This document shows positions 1 to 13,488 of a stretch of DNA of 64,000 bases, in pieces (within the stretch, counting starts at the first letter, position 1; each line of letters begins with the position of its first letter). A program made the position numbers and the translations under genes. Source of the stretch: Paracentrotus lividus (taxonomy: Eukaryota; Echinodermata; Echinoidea; Camarodonta; Echinidae); contig CALNVZ010000218.1 in the NCBI GenBank assembly GCA_940671915.1, forward strand, positions 38,159,864-38,223,863. Reading direction: 5' to 3'. Under the pieces are notes generated by a model. That model was given only the letters and a program-made list of their open reading frames with translations. It did no database searches and was not told the DNA's origin.

Positions 1-1985
1 TATACCTCGATGTTCGCGTTTAATCCGAAAATAAAAAAGGGTTCGTTATCACGCGAAATTTTGTGGCGTTATTCCGAAGGTTTGCTTATTCCGAAGGGTT
101 CGTCATTCCGAAAACGAAAAAGGGTTCTCATTCGAAAGACTCGTAATATCGCCCGAAAAAAAAAAACGAAAAAAAAAAAAATAGGGTTCGTCATTCAAGA
201 AGGGTCGTATTTCGAACACACGAAATAGGGCTCCGTCAATTTCCGAAGGTTCGTTAATCCGAAAAATAACATACAGTTTTGTAATTAGTCCAAACTGAAA
301 TTATATGTTGGCGAAGCCGGGAAACTTTGGACGGGCAGGCGTGTTGGAGGGGGAAGGGTATCACCTTTAAGATTCAGTTATCTGTTATGAGGGGAAGGGG
401 TTGATCTATCGTTACCGAGGGGCGTTTAATGATTCTTTCAAACGGTGATTCATAGGCTTTCAGGCCCGTTACTAGGATTTTTCCGGGGGGGGATTCGAAA
501 AATTTGAACAGTGGTCCTTTCTTAACAGCAAAACTTGGCGAACCGAAAATTTTGGCTCATAACTACCCGAAGGTAGTTTATTTAGTCATGATTTTCTTTT
601 TAATTCGCTCTACCTGAGGTGATGATAACATCCCTTTTAGCCAAAATATGTGTGAACACGAAGCGTGAGCGCGAAAAATTTACATTATATTACTTTCACT
701 TTTGGAGTCAGGATACAGTCAATGGGACTTTTTACGAAAAGCATCTACGAGCTGCGAAGCGCGAGCCGAAAATTTGGCTATAATGACTTAAAGTAGTGTA
801 TTTTTTGCTTTTTTCCCCTCTTATTTTTACAGATCCGTAATAAGGATTGTTTTAGAAGGGTTTAAAATGTGAAAAGCAGTTTTTTGCAGGGATTGAACTT
901 GCGAGCGCGAAAGACGGGCGAGGCGGAAAATTTTGCTGTTTAATGGCCTGAATGTTGGTATGTTATATGCAAGTTTATCTCTTATATTTTCTATTTTCTT
1001 TTAATCTCCTTAACAAGTTATGATCACCTCCCTTTCTAAACGTGAACTTTGGGCTTGTATTTCAGGCATATCTTTGCCCTCATTTTACTTTCATATTTCA
1101 TCACAGCCAGTGACTCAAATTCCAAAAGATTGCGGGGGGAAAAAAAAACACAAAAATATATTTTGATGCCGTGAACTTTGTGCACATTTTCTTTTTAAAC
1201 CTACAATTCGGCCTATCAATACGGGAGGTAGTGGAGCATGGCGAGCGGCGAAGCGCTAATAGGAGGGTGGAAAAAAAGCCCCGAAAAAAAAATTTTTGGG
1301 CCCCCGCTTACATTTTTTTTTAAAAAAAAATTTCCATGGAAGGGGCCCTGTGTTTGAAAGCACATTTGCTTTTTTTTTAATATCTCCTTAAGCTAACAAG
1401 TATGATATTCACCAGTCCCTTGAATTGATATGCGAGCATGAAAGCCGAAAGGAAAAGCTCTATTAAGACTCATATTTCATTTTTTTATATTGTAATCTCT
1501 CTTGAAAACCAGTGGATGAAGGTTATAAGCCGGGGGGGGGGGGGGGGGGGGCTGTAGCCCCTCCAATTCTATTTGTAGACCTTCAAAATTGCGAAAAGAT
1601 TATATAGTTTTCCGTGTGTTCAGCGAATCAACTTGTACGCCTCCCCCCCCCGCCCCCGCATCCTCCCAAATTCTTTTAAAACACGCTCCGGCGGTCTATA
1701 AATATATGCAGAGGCGCCCAGCGTAAAATATTGCCACACCTATCTGAAAATGGGTGTTGTTTGTCTGCACGTTCAATTTAATTTAGCTGGCAGGAACATT
1801 TTGTCCATCCGGGTAGATAGGCCATATTTAAGAATCCGCAGAGCATTTTCATGCATAAAGTGGCGGGTTTCACACTTTTGGTAACGCCCTGGTATCGCTC
1901 ACAACGGCATTTTACGTGTTTCGGAATGACGAACCTTCGGAATAATGGACCTTCGGAATAACGAACCTTCGGAATTACGAAGTGT
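1..1985. repeat. Fold-back-like composite with arrays of a short unit in opposite orientation at the ends
   Basis: Positions 55-260 carry variants of TTATTCCGAAGGTTCGTTA. Positions 1918-1985 carry the reverse complement (CGGAATAACGAACCTTCGG). Between them is repeat DNA with motifs such as GCGAAGCGCGAGCCGAAAATTT (three versions near 664, 755 and 900), homopolymer G at about 1531-1551, and a CAGGCCCGTTACTAGG motif near 460 shared with the element at 36.4 kb. No gene is visible. Confidence 0.5.
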
Positions 1986-1989
1986 AACC

Positions 1990-2842
1990 GAAATTCTAAT
2001 ACCGTTTATGCCACATTGAATTTCAACACGATTTTTTTAATTAAACCCACGACTATCTAAAGTCCCCAGTACAAAACTTTTATGTACTTTTGTTAAAAGG
2101 ATTCACATGAAGTCTGAACGAAGTATAGGCTATTACATGAATCACTTGCAAATATACATTGAAAGTCATGTGCTAATAACTGTGTGCCTATTGTTTGCGG
2201 GAAATTGCACATCTGGCACTCACACGGAAGTTCAAAGAGTGGCACTCGTGGCACACAAAGTAAATTCATTCTCATCAGAAAACTACACCAAGGACAAGCA
2301 CCCAAGAACCCCAGTGTTGGTATTGTGGTTTGGAGTACCATGGATATACAGTGCGTCCCAAAAAGAACTATACACTTTTGACAAGGCTACCAAATTAAAA
2401 ATACATATTTCTTGGGGAAAAGGTTTAGATGTATATAAAGCTCATATCCTCAACTATCATTATGACACAAAAAATTCTGAAAATAACGCATTCTGCAGAG
2501 AGCAATGCCCACTTTTATGAAGGACACAAAAAATAGCCTGCGCAGGAATTTGCCATTCATTTACCACCTGGGTATGGCATGCCAAGAAGGATTCAAAGAA
2601 ATAATGTAATGAATCAGATACTTATCTGCTTATAACAGAGTAAGAGATATATCAAAAGTCCGAAATAAACAATCAATATTATGCAAAATGTAGTTTTTCA
2701 CCGTTTTGTTTTCATATCATTGATTTTTGCTCTGACTTCAATTTATTTTTGTCTTTGTTAGCCGATTTATTCCATTACTTGAATCCTTCTTGGCATGCCA
2801 TACCCAGGGGATATATGAATCTAGCGAATTTCTGCGCAGGCT

Positions 2843-2877
<35 letters not shown>

Positions 2878-3290
2878 ATTTCAATGATTATATTGGGGTA
2901 GTTGTCCTAGAGGTTCGTTATCTTGTGTTGGCTGTAGACAGAGTGTGTCCTAAAAGTGACATTATCAGGGACCCGCTACCCCATTAGGTTTTTTGTTTTG
3001 TTTTTTTTTTGGTTTTGTTTTTTTACTAAATTCAATGTATTGAATGCATGAATATTCTTAAAGAATTCCGAGGAAAACTAACACAAATTATTCCACAGAC
3101 TGCGATTACATAACAGTAGGCTTGAATTATGAAGTGACCAAGACTAAGGAATAAATATGAAGAATAGTTTTATATATTCGTTAATTCATCTATTTATTTT
3201 TTGATATGTATACAGACAGAAGAGATGAGCACATTCGGCTGTTTTACATCAATGTCCTGATTAAAAGGTGAAATGCTAGTATTAGTTTAC
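1990..3290. other. Non-coding: downstream or intronic DNA of the aminopeptidase
   Basis: It contains the 2537-2844 MITE, poly(T) at about 2844-2871, and a CAGTGCGTCCCAAAAAGAAC motif near 2350 that resembles a mariner-type terminus. The 137-codon frame at 2107-2520 has no recognisable domain and overlaps that motif, so I do not call a gene. No aminopeptidase final exon was found. Confidence 0.6.
2537..2844. mobile_element. MITE-like inverted repeat, AGCCTGCGCAG ends
   Basis: AGCCTGCGCAGGAATTTGCC at the left pairs with GAATTTCTGCGCAGGCTG at the right. The inner GGTATGGCATGCCAAGAAGG pairs with its complement near 2790-2808. Length is about 308 bp. A poly(T) run follows at 2844. Confidence 0.7.
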
Positions 3291-3372
3291 CTCTCTGAGT
3301 TGAGATTGTGTGTTGAAATGAGATGTGACTCCCGTTATAAGTCTGGCAAACGTAAATAAGGTACTGCCATAT
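3291..3372 (-). CDS. Aminopeptidase exon 18, last one seen
   Basis: Residues 926-953. [20 protein letters not shown] then NTQSQLRE continues the conserved C-terminal helices. The acceptor is ATTTTTAG|ATATG and the donor AGAGAG|GTAAAC, phase 0. I searched 1-3,290 for the final exon and found none. Confidence 0.87.
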
Positions 3373-6300
3373 CTAAAAATCAAAAGGGGGAAAAATACCA
3401 TGTATTTACATATAACTTTGCCGGATGTTCGTAAAATCCTCATTATGTTTCTTTCTCTCTTTTTTTGTTTTTTTCTCGAAAATTAAAGCCAATACGAAGC
3501 CTTGTAAAGCGTTACCTCCAGTCTTCAACTACTCAAATCTGACCCGGTTCAAACCCCACAATGCAACATCATGAGCAGTGTAGTCTTATTAGGACCAATA
3601 CATTTATATCGCAATACTTATGTTACCAGGTTTTAAAAAAAGAATACGTTTCCACTCAAAATATGTTAGTTTCCCTCGATAGATAAAATTACAGGTTGTT
3701 TTGATCTCAAAACGTATATTTCAAGAATTTCTATTTATAACACACAATCAATGAGAGTGTTGGCCAGTTCGCTTTCGCATTATTATGTTCAAAGTGATAT
3801 ACTTAATGCATCGCTTAGCTTGAATATCAAAAGAAATATACATATATATAATAGAGCTTTATGAGAACTATTAGCATTACGTTTTTCTGAAAAATGCCCA
3901 ATTAGTCTGGAAAAACCGCCATGCGAGATCATATCCAATGGGATTGTTAGCCACGTTGATGACTACAGAAGCTGCATCTTGAGATTTTATCCGGTCTAAA
4001 GTCATGTCAAGATATCTGCAAGGAGAGAAATGAGAGATCAGGGGAGCATTTCATGAAACAAACTAATATTCACCGATTCTCACTCACAACTGTTATAAGC
4101 TACTGAAATGCTTGCATCTGATTGGCTGAGAGCAAATTTGTCTGATAAAACCTCCAACAAGTCCTTTCATGAAACGCCCCCTGAAACAGTGGTTAGTAAA
4201 GGCATATCATATAAATAGCTTACATCAAACACATATTGTGTAGATAGTTGAAAAGCTAATCTATTTTATTTTGGTATTTGAAGAACAATAATAAAGCTAA
4301 TAAGCCTACTACTTGTTACGTGTCCGACCGTTTACAACTTTTCAGTATTCACACAGAACAACACTCTCTTTATATTATTAATTTTAAAAAAAGAAAAAAC
4401 GAGAGATAAACCTGGTTAATGAACAGAAGAATTTTCCTATGACTTACTGGCAAATTGCCACTTCGTCTAAACCCACTATGACAAAACAAATGCCTGTTTG
4501 GTCTTATTCCACATCGTGTAATTCCATTTACAACCACTTTGTCTAATATCTGCTTAGTCTAACCCCACTTGGTCCATTCATGTAACAAACTGGTAATAGA
4601 CCAAATTTTAATTCGGGAATTAGACAAGAGTCTTATTACACACTTTAGCTACTCGACAAATTGTCATTTTGACCAAGTGAAAATTAGAACAAGGGGACAT
4701 TTAACCAACTTGTTAGGAGGCCAAATGGGTTAAGCCCATGTGGTATTAAGACAATCAGAGAATTGGACCAGCAGCTGTTGAATCAAGTGTCTCTAAACGT
4801 TAAACGAGTGGAAAAAGTGTGAAAAAGGAGTGAAGGGAGTTAAACGGAGGACAACAAATTTTCGAGTGGTAAAATTTCAATTTAAAATAAGTGTGGAATT
4901 GAATTGTTAGCTCTGTAATGCGGTGGTCACAACTCGCCGTACCTTCGACGTGCAACTCCCTACGATGGATTTCGTAGAAAATTCGTGCAGCGGAGGTACC
5001 TTGCAGGTACAATGTATGTACGACGTACATGAGGTTTTTTTACAATACCCTTACTATAGAAACGCAGGAATCGCAGAAGTTGACCCAGGACCTGTGCGTG
5101 CATTGTACATGCAACACAGGATACGTTGATGGCACGTGCCCCGTAGCCTACGACGAGTTGTGACCGCCGCATAAGAGTAGAAACTCGTTATCCAAATAAC
5201 AACTTCACTCCTCTCAGAGTGGTTTTCCTCTCAAAAACACATTGCCCTACATAACTCCTTGAACGAGTGGAAATTCACTCGCTTACATAATAGAGAGGGA
5301 TATAAACCGACTTACTGACTTAATATCCATGGCTGCTTGGAGCAAGACAGAGACTCAAGAAGCAAAGCCCGTTCACTAGCAATGATAGTAGACTCGTACT
5401 GGTTGAATGCAAAATACCATTCTTCTTGTTCTCCCATGGCGATTCCTGTGCAATAGACACTCTTCTTTTGATTAGCCGGAATTCTGCAAACCAAGAAAAT
5501 ATATTGTACACAAATCAAAATGATACAAAGCATATCGAAATAAAGGTAATCTTAGTTTAGAATGGGACAATCCAAGCTTGTTTATTTTGGCAATTTATAT
5601 GTATTATGATTAAAAACGAATTCCCTTCCTTTGAGATGAAACCCTTTTTTTTTTTTGCGTTACAGATGTCAAATCCATTTTTTCCACTTTTCAGAAGATA
5701 AAACAAGACTGAGCAAATCTTTGGTCCCGCGTTGTATAAATAGTCCCTAAAATTTCTTCGGAATGCTTTAAAGTATATTTTAATTTTAAAATTCATGTAT
5801 TGTACTGTTAATAATATTACTGCTTTCGAATGGATAATAAATGAAAAGATAAGATTATTATAAAAACATAGGCATTGAGAGCAGCAGAACAGAATAGAAT
5901 ATATAATAAATGCATGTAAATTATTTTGTGAAAGAATTCAATTTAGTTGAATGTTAAATCAAACTTATTCATTCCAATGTTATCTGAACAGAAGTTTGAA
6001 GATAACAAATGGCGTCAAAAATGTCATAAATGACCATAAATATAGTTTTTATAAGCAATCGAAATAAGACAATGAGGAGCAATAATTGTTAAGTACTTTA
6101 GTTTCTTCTTACGGATTATGAGAGGAGTTGCTCATCCATGCTTGAAACAGAGATGTTGCCGTAGAGATACAATCTTCGTTGCCATAGTTACAAGCTTGGT
6201 TTATTGCGACAACACGGGCCAGCCTGTAAATAATATTACATTTAATTGCTCTCAATATAAATAGGTTTCACATACAGCACTATAAATGAAATTAATTTGG

Positions 6301-6852
6301 GCTAAAGAGTAAGCATTCGTTTAGATAAGATATGAGGAAGATGAAACGTATTTGGAAACATTACATAAATTATCCAGTGACAGATCCAGGTGCAGGCACA
6401 GGGGACGTACGCCCCCTATAAATGGAAAACATCTCATTGACTGTACATGTTAAAATCGGAACATGGATGCCACTTGCTTCCTTTTGTAAAAGTAGGGCAG
6501 TGTAGTGGTTTTAGCTTTAAGAATCCTCAATTTTATCATCGGAGAATTTGGAATAACAAGTACTTAGTATTCGGAATAACGAGCTAAAACATACGTAGTA
6601 AGGCGCCGTCTCCAAACAAAAGTGCGTCAGTTTCCCGCAGCTTCCTGATCGAAGGCGGGAAACAATCGGCTTTCTGCTTTTAACGTGTTTAAGCCGATTA
6701 GGATTTCGTGATTTCTATTCCAAAAGCCGATAAATCAGTCTTTTGGTACAAAAGACGCGGGGAAGCTGACGCACTTTGCTTGGAGAGAAGGCGCCTAACT
6801 ACAACACCATAATCATTTCCCCGTAGGCCTACATATTAAAGTAATCCCCCCC

Positions 6853-6897
<45 letters not shown>

Positions 6898-9057
6898 CAC
6901 ACAACAACAACAACAACAAACAAACAAAGAAACAAAAACAAAAAATAGAAAACAAACACAAAAACAAAAAGAAAGAAAGAAAGAAAGAAAATGGAAATCA
7001 TCTTTAGAGGTTTATTTAAATACAAAGGTAAGTCTTTTTGTTGAAAATACCAAATGTCTTACTGTTCAAGGTGGTTACTCGTTGTGTCGTTCCATCCTAC
7101 TTCCATATAAAATGGTTCAACAAGCCTCGATAGGTATGTCTAAAAGAACATAGAAAACGAAATATAAGAACAGTGCTTTTTTTTCTCCCCGGGGATGGGA
7201 TCATTCGGATTCATTTCATTACGAATATTATTCGAACCTGTTCGTGATAACTACAAATATTTTCTTGTTTGGTTGCATGCTGTGCTAATATTCTGAGCTA
7301 AATATAGGATTTCCCAGTCACTTTCAGAAGCTCGTCACTCCATTTGATAAGCGGTTCATTCAAGTTAGGACGATTTAGCTTTCCGTCGATTTTCCGGAGA
7401 TCAGATTCCCTTTTCCAGCAATTAATTACATGTTTCATTAGTTCAAATTCCGATTAAGTGCACTATATACGTAAAACAGTAATTCAATTTAGCAGAGACG
7501 CTGCTATGATTGCGCAATACCGCCATAAGCAGCATTTAAATTCATTCCGAGTTTTCAACTTACAGTAAGTAGCATTCAAATTAGGACTTAAATTTATAGC
7601 TGCAGGAAATGTTTTTGTTTTTAATCATATCTTTTTTTTTGTCGTTAAATGTTTGCAAATTGCTATTAGCAGCAACTGTGAATGAGTATGTACCTTATAT
7701 TATGGGATGTGCTTAAGTATGAGACATATTTTTCTAGTTATTAATTCGTTCATGGAATTATTTTCCCCCTACATTTTCTCTTTTTACTCATGTAACAATT
7801 TATCTTGCATAATTACATAGTCAACACACAAAAACTCTTCCACATAGCAAATTAATTCATGCGCGTATTCGGGGGGAGGGGGGGTAGGCGGACAGGGGGC
7901 ACCAAAACAGGAGAAAGAGAAAGAATTGAAGAAAGAATAAAAAATAAATAAAAAGGGAAAAGGAGGGGGAAAGGGGTAAGAAAACAAAGGAAAAAAGGGC
8001 GTCATAATGGTCGTCTATCATATCTTAAATTTAGGGTCGCCAAATCAACTGTAAACTATAAGGGGCGTCAAATAAACCTTAAAATTAGGGCGCCATACTA
8101 ATCTTAAACTAAAGGGAAGCCACTTCGATCTTAAATTTAGGGGGCGCATAATTGATTTTGAATTTAGGGGCGCCATATTTATTTTCAAATTAGGGGGCTC
8201 CAAATTGACCTAAAACATATAAGATCTTAAATTTAGTTGGGCGCCACTTTGATCTTTAATTAGGGGCGTCAAATTTATATATATAAAAAACCAGGGGCGC
8301 CAAAGTGATCTGAAACTTTTGGGGCGCCAAATCAACCTGAAGATAAGGGGGCGCAAAGTTGACATTAAACTTAGGGGCGACATATTGGCGTTAATTCGAT
8401 GATAGATTCAAGGGCACCAAATCGACCTGAAGCTAAGAGGCGCCAGATTGACCTTAAACTTAGGGGCGCCATAATGATCTTTGATATTTTACTTTAAAGT
8501 AATTAACCAGAGCTTTAAAAAAAAAAGAGTAGTAACTGTTGTTTCATCATAACACTCAATACAGTAAAGAAATGTTTAAAGTGATCTAAATCTCAATAAA
8601 AAGAAAACGTTATATTTTTTCATTATTATTTATTATTATTATTATTCTCATGGAATAGATTTAAAGCTTCATAAAAAGAAATCGCTATCTTAAATGTTCA
8701 GTCTAAAAGTAAAAAAGAGCTTAAAACAATTTGCCAAATTTTATACCAACTTGGTTTAACCAACGCCAAAGTTGATTGCCTCAGCGCGGATTTGATTGCG
8801 GGATCTCACGCATTCCATCCGATTTACTAATTTGATTGCTTTTGAGGGGGATTTTGATTTGAAGGCTTTTAATACCGAAGCGAAGGAACTGAGTTGGAAT
8901 TTGAATGATGAATTTGACGCAGTAGAAATATTTTGGGAATTTGAATGAACTGATTATCGAATGGAGTGACGAACTTCCGAAACTGAGTGGGAAATACTAT
9001 ATTAATATGAATTAACAATACCGGAGCAAAATACAATTTTATTTGTTTGTTGTTGTT

Positions 9058-9140
<83 letters not shown>

Positions 9141-12100
9141 TTGTTTTTGTTTTTGTTTTTGTTTTTGTTTTAATGATGGATTCGTTGTCAATTTGTTGAT
9201 GTGTGAACGCGGTGAGAAACTAACCTGAAAAGTTCCAAATTCTGCGGCCCGTGACAGCATGAGATTGATGTAGCCTAGAGCTTTGGTAGCAGTCAGCCAG
9301 GGTACGTAGTCCCTTTCCTTGGAAAGATAGCGAGTCAGATTGAGGGCGGTGCCGTAGCTCAAATCACCAGCCCTTGCGAGATTCAAGGCATCACCTAGTA
9401 AAGCCACTCGGTTAGAGACAGGGATCGCCTTCACAGTTATGGAAAAGAAAATAATGTTTCCCTTTTTTTAACATTAATAATATCAGGTAATCTCGGATTC
9501 TGGTAGACCAGGCTCTGGTCGTTTGAATCTTGCAACTTTCTCTATTGATTCTTCCCACCATTTCTCTTTCCATTACAAATTCACTTTCCCAAACCAACCA
9601 TGCTGAGAGTCCATCTATGTGCTTGCAGAACAATAGTGTGTACATTGTTATGTAGGTTGTGAGCATTGATAAGAAAATACAGAATGGTCCAGGCAGTGGA
9701 CTAGGATTCTTGTAACAAATTTATAGAGCGAATCTTTGGGTAGGATTTAGCTTAGTGGAGTATTTTGGGGAGATTGCCTTCGTAACACCCTATAAAGGGG
9801 GAGGGGCTAAGGAGAAAGGGCGGTGTCAAAATATGGAAAGGTGTTATAAATTAGTATGAATGTCATACATTTCTCCACGAACATAATACAATCGGGGGTT
9901 GTTTTTTTTTCTTCTTCTTCTATTTTTAATTTATTTTTCAGTACCAGCATTAAACATAAAATGAATCATTCTGACGGTAAAGTTAATTCATTTTTAAATT
10001 GAATTTTTGAATTAAAATTGTAACATAAGCCTTCTACGGGAGGTAAATGGTTAGATAAACACATTTGTGGCCTATACACGGTTTACCATGGACTTACGAT
10101 TGATCTCGATCGTAAGATTAATCGTATATTTTATGTTACAGGGCATAGATCGTTTATAACACATCACGAAAGAAGGAAATTTCTTCTCATTTCGTTATGA
10201 TACCACATTTTAACCACATTTTATGATGAATGATGGTTATCCGAGTACCATTGTAACTAAACATCTGTGCCCTGAAAGACTTGATCAATTCCAAATTAGA
10301 AATATCCATTCCGATTGGTTTACCACGAGACTTTTATGCGAGAAGAATAATGAGCTCTTTATGCCACAGGGCCTTGGTAGAAGATTTAGTTCACATTTTC
10401 AATTTGCTAGTATACATGGTATAGGTTTTCCCGGTCAAGTTCAAACTATCTCCGATCAATTTGACAGTTCTTACAAGCACTTTCGTCCGAAATGTGATCG
10501 CAATTAAAAATCTTAACATAAATTTAACTGACCGATAGCTCCGCTCCATGAGGTATCGTTTAAATTGAATAAACATAAACGAATTCGATTTCAAAGGAGT
10601 TTAAAATTGACCAGGAAAACCTATATTACTCAAAGACACCTTACCTGGTGATCTGTGAGTAGTTGAAATATCAATAGTTGCCAGTTCTGTTCATCATAGT
10701 TGACTCTATAGTACCCATAAGCATTGATGTTAGCCAACAGCCAATCATCAGATGAAGATCCTGTCAATGGTACTGTGACTGAATACAAAATTATTATAAC
10801 GAGCATGTAAGTTGGTTGTTATTAGAATTAAAATCCTGCCCATGTAGACCGAATTTCTCGTGTCATTCGAGTACTTTTTTTTTTAATGTAGTATTTCTAT
10901 TTTTCAATTCAGATTTATTCATTTCTGTATCAAATGCGAAATCAGGTTCAAGATACAAACAACGTTGAAATAGTTATAAATGTTATTAAATATATTGAAT
11001 CAACATATTAAATTTAAGAAGAGAAATTTATGAAATTTATTAATATACACTGTGTTGGCTCAGTGGATAGAGCGTCCGCCTCATAATCGGGAGGTTGTGG
11101 GTTCGATCCCCGGCCGCGTCATACCAAAAGACGTTCAAAAATGGTAGTTGTTGCTTCCCTGTTTGGCGTTCAACAAGAGGGGGATAGAGCAACGTCCATC
11201 TGGCGCTGCTCAGCGGCTGCCAAGCGGCTGCCAAGCCCACGGGACAAGGGCAAAAAGAATATCCGATTCGGACAATAAAATTTTGAGCATTTTTTTTTTA
11301 TTGAAAGATGGAAAGGATCCTACCGTAGAGACCACCAAGGCTTCATAAATTTAAATCACGAACTAATAACAAATAACATTACATGTAAACATTTAAAAAT
11401 TGTACATTGCATTTGAGTATAGAATACGGGGTTCATTTAGTAGTAGTGTAAAATCTCACCAAATGAATTAGGTGATATCCACTGAAGAGGAGGTGTCTCA
11501 AAGTCCGGGTCTTGGCTTGTTGTATACCTCACAGGTAAGTGCCATTCATAGCTAGGAGGAGATTATAATGGAGAAATATGTATTTTAAAGTTGTGGAAAG
11601 ATGGTTTAAAATACGATAAAAGAACTTTTTGCTAGTGTCGTCCTAAATTGACTTGTTTTCTTATTTTCAGGGATCTTTTTGCATGCATTATTATTAGTGA
11701 AGTACTGTATTCCGTTGGCCCTACATCAAAGCATATCCACAAGGTCTCACGTGCATGTTAAAAGTGAACATTTCCAGTGAACCCATATATTAGAGAGTAA
11801 TTAATATTTTGGCTTAAACGTTACCATATAAATCGTTCTTCGTTGTGATCCCCTGTTTTATAAAGGCCTATAACCTATATAGATATACTGTAAAACACTT
11901 GCATAAACTTTAGCATGCATTTTTTTTTCTTTTCTTATTGAGATTCCCCGTTTATATTGGCTTATAACTTATCAAAGCCAAAATAACGAAATAGCAATAA
12001 TAGACAGTGAATATCATGTCCGTTTCACAAATCGAATTAAAAAAAACAAACAAACAAACAAACGTATAATCAATTCAAAGAAGCAATGGTCATTACCCAA

Positions 12101-13434
12101 GGTCATCATAACGGGTTGTCGTGTTTGCTTCCGGGTCAATAAGGAAACGACTCTGGTTGGCTGAGAATGAAGGATTGGCTGATGAATATTCACGGGTCAT
12201 GTGAACAGTCGGATAACCCATTTGTAATGTCCATGTGTCCATAACTGCCTTTACATCAATGCCTGAACCATTTGCAGCCTTTAAGAAAATAATATATTTC
12301 AAAAGTAGTTCATCATTAAACCAATAATTATTATCATCGTCAAATTTTGTGCAAATATTTAATAAGATAACTGTTAACAGTTGGTTTATTGTATCTTGCA
12401 AAAGTGTACACATTGCCCTCAAACAAGTAACATATCACGAGTAAGTGTGGCATATTATTATGGTATGCCAGACTTGAACAATGTCCTTTCAACAGGGTAC
12501 TAAATATCATGATAAGCTGGTAGCTTAGTGGAGGAAAGAATTGCGTGCGCAATCTTCCAACCAGAGAAACGGCACACGGTGATTGGTTAAAAGTTTATAC
12601 GCACACAATCTTTCCTCCACTAAGTAACAGACCCAACGACAGCGCTGCCCGTTTGCAGAGATATAGTCAATATCATGATTTAATTAGCTGAAGTATACTT
12701 ACATCGGTAAAACAATTCCACAGATCAGTATTTACTGCGTTTCCATATTGGTATCTTTCCAAATATATCTGTATGAAGTCAATACATACATAAAAATTAT
12801 TACGTAAACACAATCAGTGTTTTTTTTTTCTCTTTTTTTTTCCAGATCGCATCAGCCTATCAGCTCAATCACATTACATAAACGTAATTCAAAACTTTTG
12901 AAACTTGTGGGTCCATTAGACCAACGTACAATGATTTACGCTCCAAAATCACTTGGTATTAAATTTGCATTATTTTGTCATTAAATATGAAGTTAAAATT
13001 AAATTGACAAAACCTCGAATCACACTAACCTCTAATCCTCGCCGGAACGTTGTTTCACCAAGGAAATCATGAATCATCCGTATAATAGAAGCTCCCTGTG
13101 AGAGACAATTTTTTTTTTTTTTTTAATGTATTGGTTTCTCCTCTAAAACTACAATACAATGCAAAATATCTTGTAGTATTGATTATGTCTATTAATTTAC
13201 AAATTTAAAACATTTAGGGAGTAATTTGCTATCACTATTCTTTGACCTTTTCGTCTTTCGACTTCAGCTTTTATATTCCCTATATTCTTTCTATCTTCAG
13301 TATTAGTCCTCATTTACATCTCCTCTTTAGTCTCGGTCTTTTATTCTTGTCTTCTTCGCCTACGTCTCACATTAATTTTCTATAGTTCTGTTGTCCACTT
13401 CGGTTTGTTTATCCCACCCTCTCATGCCCCCTTC

Positions 13435-13488
<54 letters not shown>

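Noticed and set aside
2107-2520. 137-codon ORF starting with ATG
   Set aside because: No recognisable domain; it overlaps a mariner-like repeat terminus and lies in repeat-rich DNA.
1-3290. Final aminopeptidase exon
   Set aside because: No segment with a suitable acceptor and the expected C-terminal pattern was seen; frames tried near 3,500 contain stops.
6813-7025. 70-codon hydrophobic frame
   Set aside because: It is the translation of (A)n/(CA)n/(CAA)n low-complexity DNA on the other strand.
9043-9434. 131-codon frame with long Gln/Asn runs
   Set aside because: Its N-terminal part is genuine aminopeptidase exon 13; the Gln/Asn part is the (CAA)n microsatellite beyond the splice donor.
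11050-11125. Possible tRNA gene
   Set aside because: A and B boxes are good but the acceptor stem does not pair and the sequence continues into a retroposon body, so it is a SINE head.
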